NCBI GenBank assembly: GCA_023227825.1
Contig: JALOCJ010000010.1
Location: 20,251-84,250, forward strand
Direction of reading: 5' to 3'
DNA from: Candidatus Cloacimonas sp.
Lineage (GTDB): Bacteria; Cloacimonadota; Cloacimonadia; Cloacimonadales; Cloacimonadaceae
DNA: 64,000 nucleotides
In this document: positions 1-8,646 of the stretch, one piece after another
How positions within the stretch are numbered: position 1 is the first letter of the stretch
How the letters are laid out: each line of letters opens with the position of its first letter
The notes under the pieces: model-generated
What the model was told of the DNA's origin: nothing
Databases searched by the model: none
Seen by the model: only the letters and a program-made list of their open reading frames with translations
Position numbers and translations under genes: made by a program

Positions 1-1068
1 ATACAATCTCATATCACTGATAGTGCGGTCTAAAACCAGTTCCATATTACCAGTACCTTTAAATTCTTCAAAAATAACCTGGTCCATTTTGCTGCCGGTA
101 TCAATTAAAGCTGTAGCAATAATCGTTAAACTACCTGCTTCTTCAGTTTTGCGGGCAGAACCAAAAAACTTTTTGGGCTTAATCAATCCATTGGCATCAA
201 TTCCACCGCTTAAGACCTTTCCACTGGAAGGAGTTATATTATTATAAGCTCTTGCCAAACGAGTGATGCTATCTAAAACAATAACTACATCCTGATTTAG
301 TTCTACCATTCGTTTTGCTTTTTCCAAAACCATTTCGCTAACTGCAGAATGATTTTTGGGGGATTCATCAAAAGTGGAACTAATAACTTCCCTATTACCC
401 GGTTTAAGGATTTTTTTCATTTCTGTAACTTCTTCGGGACGTTCATCAACTAATAAAACAATTAGGCAAACTTCAGGATGATTACTGAGTATTGCATTTG
501 CTGTATCCTGCAATAAAGTAGTTTTTCCTGTTCTGGGAGCAGCTACAATCAATCCTCGTTGCCCTTTTCCAATTGGTGTAAAAAGATTTATTATCCTTGT
601 GCTATAGTTATCAGGATCAAATTCCAGGTTTAAGCGTTCTGTTGGATAATAAGGGGTAAGTTCATCAAAGGGACGCAAATTCTGCATACAATCAGGAGCC
701 ATATTGTTAACTGACTCTACTCTGAGCAGAGCATAATATTTCTCTCCTTCTTTCGGGCTACGAACAGGACCGCTGACCATATTTCCGGTTTTAAGTCCGA
801 AGCGCTTTATTTGCGTTAGAGATACATATACATCATCGCGACCCGGAGTATAGTTATTTTGAGGAAAGCGTAAGAATCCAAAACCATCTTCCATAATTTC
901 CAGACAGCCAGTTACAAAGGCAAGCCCTTCTTGAGCTGCCTGAAATTCCAGCATTTTGAAAATCAGTTCTGTTCCTTTATATTGTGTATAGCTCGGCAAG
1001 CCCATTTTTTTTGCCAGGCGGCTTAGTTGAAGTTGATTCAAGCTAAAGAGGTCTTCTTCAAACAGCAT
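1..1068 (-). CDS. rho: Transcription termination factor Rho (C-terminus beyond window)
   Basis: ATP-dependent RNA helicase that terminates transcription. The reading frame stays open to the window edge; 356 codons are present, so roughly the last 60 residues of a typical ~420-residue Rho lie outside. Visible: the primary RNA-binding OB fold with DGFGFLR (about 61-67), Walker A APRTGKTT (177-184), Walker B VIVLDSITRLAR (about 262-273), and the R-loop region ATALIDTGSKMD followed by EEFKGTGNMEL. The N-terminal region before the OB fold is short, without the long basic insertions of some phyla. The ATG at 1068 has AGGAG nine bases upstream. The methyltransferase gene ends 43 bases upstream on the same strand, so the two may be co-transcribed. 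Seen directly; the family assignment is secure. Confidence 0.97.
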   Translation of the reverse strand, partial: MLFEEDLFSLNQLQLSRLAKKMGLPSYTQYKGTELIFKMLEFQAAQEGLAFVTGCLEIMEDGFGFLRFPQNNYTPGRDDVYVSLTQIKRFGLKTGNMVSGPVRSPKEGEKYYALLRVESVNNMAPDCMQNLRPFDELTPYYPTERLNLEFDPDNYSTRIINLFTPIGKGQRGLIVAAPRTGKTTLLQDTANAILSNHPEVCLIVLLVDERPEEVTEMKKILKPGNREVISSTFDESPKNHSAVSEMVLEKAKRMVELNQDVVIVLDSITRLARAYNNITPSSGKVLSGGIDANGLIKPKKFFGSARKTEEAGSLTIIATALIDTGSKMDQVIFEEFKGTGNMELVLDRTISDMRLY

Positions 1069-1111
1069 TCGTTATCTCCTTTATCAGCTATTCGTTATAG
1101 CTTTATTTTCA

Positions 1112-1822
1112 TTATTTTTTATAGGCGGTTATAGCTAAACGACAAGCACCGGCATAACCGATTTCTTTGATGCGTTCCATCAATTTCTGCCCTTCTTTGA
1201 TTAAATCATCCGTGTTTTCCATTGTCTGCAGACGTTTAATAATATCCTGACAGTTTCGTATCAAAGCAGCACAATTCTTGCCAGGGTCATCTACAGGAAC
1301 ATAGAAATCCACAATTTTAACTTTTTTCAAAGGCATTTTTTTAATTATATCCTGCAGTTCTTTTCGGGTAAATGTTTTTTGATGATAAGCTCCTAAAAGG
1401 CGGTCTACTGAAGCAACCCAATGATGCATCATAATATGTGTTTCTTGAGCAGGGGTTTGTTCACCGTCACAATACATTTCTGTTATTAACATCAAGCCCT
1501 CAGGTTTCAGAACTCTTATCATTTCATTTAGAACTTTCTCTCTGTTCTTTATATGGTGTAAAGCATCGGACATACATACCAGATCAAAGTAATTATCTTC
1601 AAACTGCATATCTTCCAGATTCATACGGAATATTTCTATATTATTTTCAGGGAATATTTTTTGGGCATAGTCCACACAACGTGCCGAGGAATCAACTCCA
1701 ATGATTTGGGTGTAGGATTTCAGATGTTGTTTGAGGGTTGTAATAAAGTCACCTTTTCCTGTTGCTGCATCTAGCACATTACCACCATCTATTTTGGACA
1801 GTATTTTGATGATTTCATTCAT
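1112..1822 (-). CDS. SAM-dependent class I methyltransferase (type 11), substrate unknown
   Basis: A 236-residue Rossmann-fold methyltransferase. Motif I is LDAATGKGDF (about 17-26), the acidic residue ending strand 2 is in IIGVDSS, and motif IV is FDLVCMSDALHHI (about 79-91), the usual layout of UbiE/type-11 enzymes. The C-terminal third (residues ~150-236) is helical and not diagnostic. The substrate cannot be told from sequence; ubiquinone/menaquinone-type methylation is possible but unsupported by neighbours. SD GGAG lies about nine bases before the ATG. Upstream of rho on the same strand. Confidence 0.85.
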   Translation of the reverse strand: MNEIIKILSKIDGGNVLDAATGKGDFITTLKQHLKSYTQIIGVDSSARCVDYAQKIFPENNIEIFRMNLEDMQFEDNYFDLVCMSDALHHIKNREKVLNEMIRVLKPEGLMLITEMYCDGEQTPAQETHIMMHHWVASVDRLLGAYHQKTFTRKELQDIIKKMPLKKVKIVDFYVPVDDPGKNCAALIRNCQDIIKRLQTMENTDDLIKEGQKLMERIKEIGYAGACRLAITAYKK

Positions 1823-1954
1823 AAGAGAACTCCTCGCTTGTATTTTGATATGGGATTTTTGCCGCTATGTTTTTCTTCTCTGATTGAGCAGTTCAAAGGA
1901 CTGCAATTTTATTTTTTATCTACCATACCAATCATTTATATCTGCCATTTTCCG

Positions 1955-2851
1955 TCAAGTATTATCTTTCACGGGGATGTTTAAATTAGGAAGATAACGG
2001 ATTAAATTTCGGTAGTGTTTACGAATTGAAGTTATAAACCTTGGCTCTTTATAATTGGCAAGCGTCTCCAATGCCTTTACACGGCCATAATTATAAAAAT
2101 CCATTGCTTTATGAAAAGCAAAAGGATGACCTTCTGCCATTCCTGCTTCAATTACAATATCAGGACTAAAAGTTGCAATGTCCCTAATTGCCAGATATGC
2201 TTGATTTTGTAAAACAGCATCAAAAATAATTTCGGTTCTGCTTAAGCGCCTGATTTTGGATGTCTCATCACTTTCCAAATTGATAAAACAAGCACTTTTT
2301 TGGGCTTCGGGCAAAACATTAACAGCAATAACTTTATCTTTGAGAAATAAAGAAGAGAAAGCCAAAGGCAAAGGATGTTCAATTCCTCCGTCAATAAAGA
2401 GATATTGCTTAAATTTATAGGGAGCAAAAAGAACTGGCAATGAAGAAGAAGCTCTCATTGCATCAGCATAAAGCCCTTTGTTAAAAAGAACGGTGCTATT
2501 ACTTATTAAATCGTAGGCACAGGCAATAAAAGGAATTTTCCCCTCTTCTATTTTTTTGCCTTCTGTCCAATTTAAAAACAACTTCAGTAAAGAGCTGCCA
2601 TCAAAAATACCTTGTATGGTTCGGTCTAAATTAAACGGTGAAAATATTTTGGTATTCTTGAAACTTTTAGAAATCTCATATATTTGTTCAGAATTGAGAC
2701 CTGCTGAATACAAACCACCTATAATACTTCCCATACTGGAACCGATTATACTAGTTATTTCATATTGTTCTTCCAAAACACTTAAAACACCAATATGTGC
2801 TAATCCCAATGCAGAACCACCACCTAAAATGAGAGTTGCCTTTTCTTTCAT
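1955..2851 (-). CDS. Patatin-like phospholipase / serine acyl hydrolase
   Basis: A 298-residue patatin-fold hydrolase, expected to cleave acyl esters using a Ser-Asp dyad. The nucleophile motif is GSSMG with Ser39. The catalytic Asp is in FIDGGI (about residues 152-157). The oxyanion loop reads LGGGSALGLAHIGVL; the family consensus is G-G-G-x-[A]-[RK]-G, so the basic residue is Leu15 here. No signal peptide is evident, so a cytoplasmic RssA-like role is more likely than secretion. A sigma70-like promoter and a perfect inverted repeat lie just upstream. The family call is firm; the substrate is unknown. Confidence 0.88.
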   Translation of the reverse strand: MKEKATLILGGGSALGLAHIGVLSVLEEQYEITSIIGSSMGSIIGGLYSAGLNSEQIYEISKSFKNTKIFSPFNLDRTIQGIFDGSSLLKLFLNWTEGKKIEEGKIPFIACAYDLISNSTVLFNKGLYADAMRASSSLPVLFAPYKFKQYLFIDGGIEHPLPLAFSSLFLKDKVIAVNVLPEAQKSACFINLESDETSKIRRLSRTEIIFDAVLQNQAYLAIRDIATFSPDIVIEAGMAEGHPFAFHKAMDFYNYGRVKALETLANYKEPRFITSIRKHYRNLIRYLPNLNIPVKDNT

Positions 2852-2876
2852 TTTCCATCTATCCTGATTTTTTTTC

Positions 2877-2905
2877 CTTAAACCTAAATAAAGCTAAACA
2901 GTCAA
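2877..2905 (-). promoter_or_regulatory. Promoter of the patatin gene with overlapping inverted repeat
   Basis: Read on the minus strand: TTGACT (2905-2900), 17-bp spacer, TTTAAG (2882-2877), about 25 bp before the start codon. A perfect 9-bp inverted repeat (AAATAAAGC at 2886-2894, GCTTTATTT at 2906-2914, 11-bp gap) brackets the -35 box, as an operator would. The promoter is predicted by pattern only; the operator is inference. Confidence 0.5.
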
Positions 2906-2998
2906 GCTTTATTTGGCTTTTAGTTAGCAATGTTATTTTACCGGAAAGAAAATAAAAACTCGACAGAAATTTTAACTTTCAAAATAAGGACTCGTGAC

Positions 2999-3108
2999 GA
3001 ACTTTCGGAAGAACGATGTCCTCGTCGTTCATTTTCAACTGTCCGGAAGAACGACGTCCTCGTCGTTCATTTTCAACGGTGGTTGACAAGATGTCAACCT
3101 TCCGGTAA
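2999..3108 (+). repeat. Hairpin repeat cluster before the ABC exporter
   Basis: Three successive hairpins. Two are of type B (GAACGAYG-TCCT-CGTCGTTC, at 3013-3032 and 3049-3068). One is of type A with a short loop (GGTTGACA-AGA-TGTCAACC, at 3083-3101). Each of the first two is preceded by CGGAA, and the last is followed by TTCCGG. The cluster ends about 12 bases before the start codon at 3121, so it must lie in the 5' leader or promoter region. Same family as 23083-23391 and 63679-64000. Confidence 0.85.
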
Positions 3109-3120
3109 AGGAGAAAGTAT

Positions 3121-3888
3121 ATGATCAAAGTAGAAAACTTGAGCAAGGTCTTTACCAAAAAAGATGGAACAAACTTCTACGCTGTAGATAGAATTAATTT
3201 TAATGCTGGTGATGGTGAGATTGTCTGTCTTTTGGGAGTAAATGGAGCTGGAAAAACAACTACAATGCGAATTCTTTCTACTGTTTTTCAGCCCTCGGAA
3301 GGAACTGCTGAAATTCAGGGTTGGGATATTAAAAAGCATCCAGGAAAAGTAAGAGAAAATATTGGTTTTCTTTCCGGCGATACAGGACTTTATGATCGTT
3401 TAAGCGGAAGAGAATTTATAACCTATTTCGGTCGTCTTTATAGTATTGAAGATAGTGTTATTGCCAAGCGGATTAAAGAAATGGCGGATTTACTGGATAT
3501 GAATGAATTCTTGGATAAAAAGATAGGGTTTCTATCTTCCGGGATGAAACAAAAGGTATCAATAGTGCGTTCTATCATTCATGATCCACCAGTTATGATT
3601 TTTGATGAGCCAACTGCCGGTTTGGATATCTTAACTGCCAGAAACATTGTTTCCTTTATTCGGGATTGCAAGCAGAGAGGGAAATGTGTATTATTTTCTA
3701 CACACATTATGCGCGAAGCAGAACGTCTGGCAGATAGAATCGTGATGATTCATAAAGGCAAAATTTTAGCAGATGGAACCCTGGAGGACTTGCGTAATAT
3801 ATCTACTCAAACTGACCTGGATGATATTTTTGTTTTTTACATCAATCAATATACAGATGAAATGGAGCTGAGAGCAAATGAATTTTAA
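3121..3888 (+). CDS. ABC transporter ATP-binding protein (NatA-like)
   Basis: A 255-residue nucleotide-binding subunit of an ABC-2 type exporter. Walker A GVNGAGKTT (39-47), signature LSSGMKQK (138-145), Walker B VMIFDEP (158-164) and the switch His in STHIM are all intact, so it should be an active ATPase. The start has AAGGAG eight bases upstream. It overlaps the following permease gene by 11 bp, indicating translational coupling and a shared complex. NatA (sodium-extrusion ATPase) relatives have this size and partner type, but the substrate here is not determined. Confidence 0.92.
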   Translation: MIKVENLSKVFTKKDGTNFYAVDRINFNAGDGEIVCLLGVNGAGKTTTMRILSTVFQPSEGTAEIQGWDIKKHPGKVRENIGFLSGDTGLYDRLSGREFITYFGRLYSIEDSVIAKRIKEMADLLDMNEFLDKKIGFLSSGMKQKVSIVRSIIHDPPVMIFDEPTAGLDILTARNIVSFIRDCKQRGKCVLFSTHIMREAERLADRIVMIHKGKILADGTLEDLRNISTQTDLDDIFVFYINQYTDEMELRANEF

Positions 3889-5890
3889 ACACTCGTTGGT
3901 AATTTACAGAAAAGAGTTAAGGGAAGTTCTAAGGGATAAAAGAACTATTTTTACTACTTTCATTCTGCCTATTATTTTATATCCTTTTATCATTGTTGGT
4001 TTTAATTCCATAATGATCCGTCAAACTAAATCACTGGAAGAACGCGGAGCTACTGTTGCTGTGCAAGATAGCGTAAATAATAATATATCCCGCCAATTTA
4101 TTCAGGATTTGATGACTATTAAAAATTATACCATTATACCTTACACCAAAACAACTCCCCGTCTTTATGAAGATAAAGATATTCAGAGCATAGTTACCAT
4201 CTGTGATTCTCTGGGAAGTGACGGAACACAATTTTTCAAGGTCTATATTCAATATGACAAATCCAAAGATCAGAGTAGAATGGTCTTTAACAAGCTTTCC
4301 GAGCAACTTTCCCAAACCGAAAAGGAACTGCAGAAAGAGTTTTTACAAAGTTCCGGTATTAGTCCTGATTTTTTAAACCTGATTGATATTCGGGAACGGG
4401 ATACTTCCAGTGCGCAAAAGAAAATGGGAATGATTTTGGGTATGTTTTTACCCTATATTATTATAATGATGTTATTTGCGGGTGCTTCTATTGTAGCTGC
4501 AGATTTAGTAGCGGGTGAAAAAGAAAGAAAAACATTGGAGACCTTGCTTGTTTCTTCAGTAGGGCGTTTAGAAATTGTTTGCGGTAAATATTTAACTATC
4601 ATTACTCTGGCAATGTTGAATATGATCGTAAACCTGTTCAGTATCAGTTTTTCCCTGAGATTTATGTTGGCAAATCAAAATACAGAAATGGCTGGTGTTT
4701 CATTACCTGTTAATGCCATATTGATTTTGTTGATAGCTATGATTCCTTTGGCAACTTTATTTGCTGCTATCCTGTTATCAATTTCCACTTTCAGCAGAAA
4801 TATCAAAGAGGCAAGAAGCTATGAGCAGCCCTTATTGATAATAGCAATGCTTTTGGGAATGGTAAGTTTCTTTCCGGCAATTGAAATTAGCAATTTGCTG
4901 GCTTTAATTCCGGTTGTGAATATTGCCTTACTTTTCAAAGCGGTTTTAATTAATGAATATGCATTTTCTCATATATTAATAACAATTTTCAGCACTTTGC
5001 TTCTGGATCTGATTGCTATTCTTATTACAATCAAACTTTTCCAAACGGAATCAGTTCTTTTCAGGACAGAAGAAGAAAGCGGCGGTTGGAAAGTTCTTAA
5101 GAGAAAGCCAAAGACATTTTTCAATCCTTACAATGGAATTTTCTATTTTTCTATTGCCTTAATAGTGTTATATTATCTGGGAAGTTACTGGCAGGTAAAA
5201 GACCTCTTCAGCGGGCTGATACAAACAGAAATTATTATCATTGCTTTACCGGTTTTGTTAATTTTAAAGTTATTACGCCTAAAACCCAAAGAGGTCTTAA
5301 GATTAAAAACGCCGAAATGGCATAGCTTTCTTTTTATTCCTTTTATAGCCATATCTGCTCAAATAATTGCATCCATAATTTCGCAGTTGATAAATATTAT
5401 ATTCCCCTTTCCGGAAAAATATTTGGAGGCACTTTCTAATTTATATAAAATGAATGAAACCCCCTGGAAGGTCTTTCTGGCAATAGCTTTATTACCTGGA
5501 ATCTGTGAAGAACTGCTTTTCCGGGGATTTCTCATCCGTTTTTTTGAAAAGTATTCAGTTAGATGGGCAGTTGTAATCAGTGCAATTCTTTTTGCTGTCT
5601 ATCATCTTGATCCTTTCCGTTTTATCCCGGTTTTGCTTTTGGGCTTGTTATTAGGTTATTTGGCAGTGCGTTCCGGTTCCCTTTATGCTAGTATGTTTGC
5701 GCATATTATTAATAATGGAATGGCTTTTGTGCTTGTAACTTTCAGCAATGCCGGATGGGTAAAATTTATCGCTAAGGATGGAGAAAATATAAACTATTGG
5801 CTAATTGCACCTGCTTTGATTATATTTTGTATATCTCTTTATGCATTTCATAAAGTTACTACCAAAGGAGAAGATAAATGTGTGGAATAG
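3878..5890 (+). CDS. ABC-2 permease fused to CPBP intramembrane protease
   Basis: A 670-residue membrane protein with two modules. Residues ~1-400 are a NatB-like ABC-2 permease: a first membrane helix near residue 20-40, a long extracytoplasmic loop, and the conserved VAADLVAGEKERKTLETLL helix (about 205-223) before the remaining helices. Residues ~420-660 are a CPBP (CAAX/Abi) glutamic protease with all three motifs: EELLFRG, FAVYH and HIINN. Both catalytic sets look complete. The gene overlaps the ATPase by 11 bp and glmS by 13 bp. Permease-CPBP fusions are an established architecture; the protease may process or protect an exported peptide or modified protein, but that is inference. Confidence 0.9.
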   Translation: MNFKHSLVIYRKELREVLRDKRTIFTTFILPIILYPFIIVGFNSIMIRQTKSLEERGATVAVQDSVNNNISRQFIQDLMTIKNYTIIPYTKTTPRLYEDKDIQSIVTICDSLGSDGTQFFKVYIQYDKSKDQSRMVFNKLSEQLSQTEKELQKEFLQSSGISPDFLNLIDIRERDTSSAQKKMGMILGMFLPYIIIMMLFAGASIVAADLVAGEKERKTLETLLVSSVGRLEIVCGKYLTIITLAMLNMIVNLFSISFSLRFMLANQNTEMAGVSLPVNAILILLIAMIPLATLFAAILLSISTFSRNIKEARSYEQPLLIIAMLLGMVSFFPAIEISNLLALIPVVNIALLFKAVLINEYAFSHILITIFSTLLLDLIAILITIKLFQTESVLFRTEEESGGWKVLKRKPKTFFNPYNGIFYFSIALIVLYYLGSYWQVKDLFSGLIQTEIIIIALPVLLILKLLRLKPKEVLRLKTPKWHSFLFIPFIAISAQIIASIISQLINIIFPFPEKYLEALSNLYKMNETPWKVFLAIALLPGICEELLFRGFLIRFFEKYSVRWAVVISAILFAVYHLDPFRFIPVLLLGLLLGYLAVRSGSLYASMFAHIINNGMAFVLVTFSNAGWVKFIAKDGENINYWLIAPALIIFCISLYAFHKVTTKGEDKCVE

Positions 5891-7713
5891 TTGGTTACAT
5901 AGGTCAGCGTAATGCTTTACCTATTGTTATTGAAGCATTAAAAAGATTAGAATACAGGGGCTACGATAGTTCCGGCTGTGCCCTCATTCACCAGGGCGAA
6001 TTACAGGTCTATAAAAGAGAAGGTAAAATTATTGAATTGGAACGCTCTTTGCCGGAACCTAATAAATGTTCTGGTAATATAGCCATTGCACACACCAGAT
6101 GGGCAACTCACGGAGAGCCCAATGAAGTGAATGCTCACCCGCATTTGGATTGTAAAGGCGAAATTGCTATTGTCCATAATGGCATTATTGAGAATTATAA
6201 ACTCTTGAAAGAAAAATTAATGGAATTGGGGCATCACTTTGTCAGCGAAACAGATACTGAAATTATTGTCCATCTTATTGAACAGTTTCTTTTAAGTGAA
6301 CCAACTTTGGAAGATGCTGTTCGCTCCGCTATGATAAAAATTGAAGGCACTTATGGGCTTGTAGTTATGTCTTTAAAATATCCGGATAAGCTGATAGCAG
6401 TGCGTAAAGGGAGTCCTCTCATTATTGGCATTGGTGAAAATGAACATTTTATTACCAGCGATGTAAATGCTATCATTATCCATACAAAGAGAGTTATCTA
6501 CTTACAGGATGATGAATTATGTGTTGTAAAAGCTGACGGTTTTGAAATTACGACCTTGGGTAAATGTAGTGTAAAACCCGAAATTTCAGTTGTGGACTGG
6601 GATATTTCCGCTATTGAAAAAGGCGATTTTAAGCATTTTATGCTGAAAGAAATTTTTGAACAACCGGTCACTATTGAAAATGCTTTTCGGGGCAGAATAA
6701 ATCAACATTTGGGAACGGCGCGTTTAGGGGGTTTGGGTATTCCCAATTTTGAATTGAGGAAAATAAAACAAATTCATTTAGTTGCCTGTGGAACTTCATT
6801 TCACGCAGCACTAATAGGTAAATATATTATTGAAGATTTAGCCAGTATACCTGTTTTTGCTGAATATGCCTCAGAATATCGCTATCGGAATCCTATCATT
6901 CCAGAAGATACTTTGGTCTTTGTAATCAGCCAGTCAGGAGAAACTGCAGATACACTTGGCGCTTTAAAAGAAGCCAAAGCAAAGGGTGCAAGGGTATTAG
7001 CAATAACCAATGTAGTTGGCAGTACTATTGCCAGAGAAAGTGATGGTGGAACTTATATCCATGCCGGAAGTGAAATTGGAGTAGCCAGTACCAAAGCATT
7101 TACTTCGCAGGTTACAATTATGACCTTGCTGGCAATTTTATTAGGGAGAATGAATTATCTATCTACCCTTAAAGGTATGGAATACATTTCGGAACTGGAA
7201 AAAATCCCGGCTAAAGTAGAAAAAATCCTTGCTCTAAACGAATATATTAGAAGTATCGCGGCTACTATCAAGGATTGTAACAACGCTCTTTACTTAGGAA
7301 GAGGAATTAACTATCCTGTTGCAATGGAAGGAGCTTTAAAACTGAAAGAAATATCCTATATTCACGCTGAGGGCTATCCCGCTGCAGAAATGAAACATGG
7401 TCCTATTGCCTTAATAGATAAAAATATGCCTGTGATCGCTATTGCTACAAAAGATCCCCTCTATGAGAAAATATTTTCCAATTTACAGGAAGTAAAATCT
7501 CGCAAGGGTCGTCTAATAACTGTTGCTACGGAGGGGGATACAGAGCTATCTAAAATATCCGAAAATGTAATTAATATTCCCGATACTTTAACTAATCTGC
7601 AACCTCTTTTAACAGTAATTCCGTTCCAGTTGCTGGCATATAATGTTGCAGATTTGAAGGGTTTGAATGTAGATCAACCCCGCAATTTGGCTAAAAGCGT
7701 TACTGTAGAGTAA
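5878..7713 (+). CDS. glmS: Glutamine-fructose-6-phosphate aminotransferase (isomerizing)
   Basis: Makes glucosamine-6-phosphate from fructose-6-phosphate and glutamine, the entry to peptidoglycan and LPS precursor synthesis. 611 residues, the normal length. The mature N-terminus MCGIVGYIG supplies nucleophile Cys2; HTRWATHG and HNGIIENY complete the glutaminase domain. Two SIS domains follow (VACGTSFHAAL, SQSGETADT, GSEIGVASTKAFTSQ; then LGRGINYPVAMEGALKLKEISYIHAE), and the end is LNVDQPRNLAKSVTVE. GGAG sits eight bases before the ATG, inside the preceding gene. Because the start overlaps that gene there is no room for a glmS ribozyme. Coupling to the ABC/CPBP exporter is unusual. Confidence 0.97.
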   Translation: MCGIVGYIGQRNALPIVIEALKRLEYRGYDSSGCALIHQGELQVYKREGKIIELERSLPEPNKCSGNIAIAHTRWATHGEPNEVNAHPHLDCKGEIAIVHNGIIENYKLLKEKLMELGHHFVSETDTEIIVHLIEQFLLSEPTLEDAVRSAMIKIEGTYGLVVMSLKYPDKLIAVRKGSPLIIGIGENEHFITSDVNAIIIHTKRVIYLQDDELCVVKADGFEITTLGKCSVKPEISVVDWDISAIEKGDFKHFMLKEIFEQPVTIENAFRGRINQHLGTARLGGLGIPNFELRKIKQIHLVACGTSFHAALIGKYIIEDLASIPVFAEYASEYRYRNPIIPEDTLVFVISQSGETADTLGALKEAKAKGARVLAITNVVGSTIARESDGGTYIHAGSEIGVASTKAFTSQVTIMTLLAILLGRMNYLSTLKGMEYISELEKIPAKVEKILALNEYIRSIAATIKDCNNALYLGRGINYPVAMEGALKLKEISYIHAEGYPAAEMKHGPIALIDKNMPVIAIATKDPLYEKIFSNLQEVKSRKGRLITVATEGDTELSKISENVINIPDTLTNLQPLLTVIPFQLLAYNVADLKGLNVDQPRNLAKSVTVE

Positions 7714-8124
7714 TTCCGCAAGTGCGATAGCCTCGGTAAACATATTTTCTCTCAAAGATTTCACCGATAACACAGATTTTTATTTGAGAATAAGTTGAGG
7801 ATGAACAGGATAAACCGGATTTATGAGATTTTTTTATTATGCATAATATGCTTATTACTTTTCCTGCATTAAAATGGATAATGTGCAGAACTGGATGATT
7901 GAATTCTTTTACTTATTAAATAAACAAGTTATGCCATTTCAATGTCCATAAAGCAGTCCGCATATTTTTTCCTCTTTTTGGCTTAAACCTATATTTGTAA
8001 TTTTGTATATTTAGTTCTTTCCAGCTCTACTCTGCAACACTTATGTAATACAACATTTTTATGGATAAGCCATAAATAATGATTAAATCGTCCTGTGTTA
8101 ATAAAAAATTAGGAGGAATTTGAT

Positions 8125-8242
8125 ATGATAAAGAGAGTAATGCCTTGTTGCTCAGATATTAGAAAAAATTGAGCTAGTAATAGAGGCTTTATCTGATGGT
8201 CCCATAGTTCGTAAATTTGTGATATTTAAAGCTTTTTCCTAA
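8125..8242 (+). pseudogene. Frameshifted small ORF with a strong ribosome-binding site
   Basis: AGGAGG (8111-8116) stands eight bases before an ATG at 8125. The frame stops after 15 codons (TGA at 8170-8172). One base after the sixth codon, the +1 frame is open from 8144 to a TAA at 8240-8242 and reads LVAQILEKIELVIEALSDGP and on to KAFS, an amphipathic-helix-like sequence. A single-base insertion near 8143 would explain both. I do not recognise the product. Coding status is uncertain. Confidence 0.3.
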
Positions 8243-8340
8243 ATGAAATTAAAAAGACAGAAACGATGTTCCTATATTTATCTTGATTTATGTCATCGCC
8301 TTGTAGATTTAGTATAACTGCCTGTTGCCTAATCACTTAT

Positions 8341-8417
8341 TTAACGCTGCCTTAACACTGCCGTAACACTTCCGTAACACTTCCGTTGTCTCGTTACGGA
8401 GTTGTTACCGAAATGTT
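8341..8417 (-). repeat. GTGTTACGGAA-type interspersed element, copy 1
   Basis: Read on the minus strand it contains TAACGAGACAACGGAAGTGT and then a second GTTACGGAAGTGTTACGG, that is, tandem 11-mers GTGTTACGGAA. The same 36-bp core recurs exactly at 22946-22981, and a diverged copy lies at 61765-61842. Flanks here (GTTAAGGCAGTGTTACGG side) are degenerate versions of the same word. No ORF. Seen directly; function unknown. Confidence 0.8.
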
Positions 8418-8548
8418 ATATAATTATTTGAGGATGTAGGGAGGGATATCAATTTCTTTTATGGTTACTAATTGGAATTGGCTATCTCAGGATTTCAAGA
8501 TGCTCTGGAGATAATAAAAACATCTGTTCAATGAAGAACTTTGACCCT

Positions 8549-8612
8549 GTAGCCGGAGCTCGCTGCAGCTCTGCATTTTTTTTCTTGCAGAGGAACGGCG
8601 TCCTCCAGCTAC
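8549..8612. repeat. REP/BIME-like element, 64 bp, copy 1
   Basis: Begins GTAG and ends CTAC. Left half: GTAG-CC-GGAGCT-CGCTGC-AGCTCT, a 6-bp imperfect palindrome (one G-T pair). Right half, read on the minus strand: GTAG-CT-GGAGGA-CGCCGT-TCCTCT. The linker is a T-run. The element at 36429-36492 has the same length and the same two halves in opposite orientation. GTAG followed by an imperfect palindrome, in inverted pairs, is the layout of REP/BIME sequences of RAYT-bearing bacteria (established for enterobacteria). Confidence 0.75.
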
Positions 8613-8615
8613 ACA

Positions 8616-8646
8616 AAAACCCGGCTCTGGTTAGAAACCGGGTTTT
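8616..8646 (-). terminator. Rho-independent terminator of the 122-aa gene
   Basis: Minus-strand stem AAAACCCGG / CCGGGTTTT (arms 8638-8646 and 8616-8624), 13-base loop, followed by a T at 8615. It lies 26 bp after the stop codon of the gene ending at 8673. Confidence 0.85.

Noticed and set aside
5800..5878. glmS ribozyme/riboswitch
   Set aside because: glmS starts inside the preceding coding sequence, leaving no leader to hold a ribozyme.
7802..7873. Short ORF beginning ATGAACAGG after glmS
   Set aside because: It reads as a hydrophobic string from an AT-rich phrase, with GAGG directly touching the ATG and no spacing for initiation.
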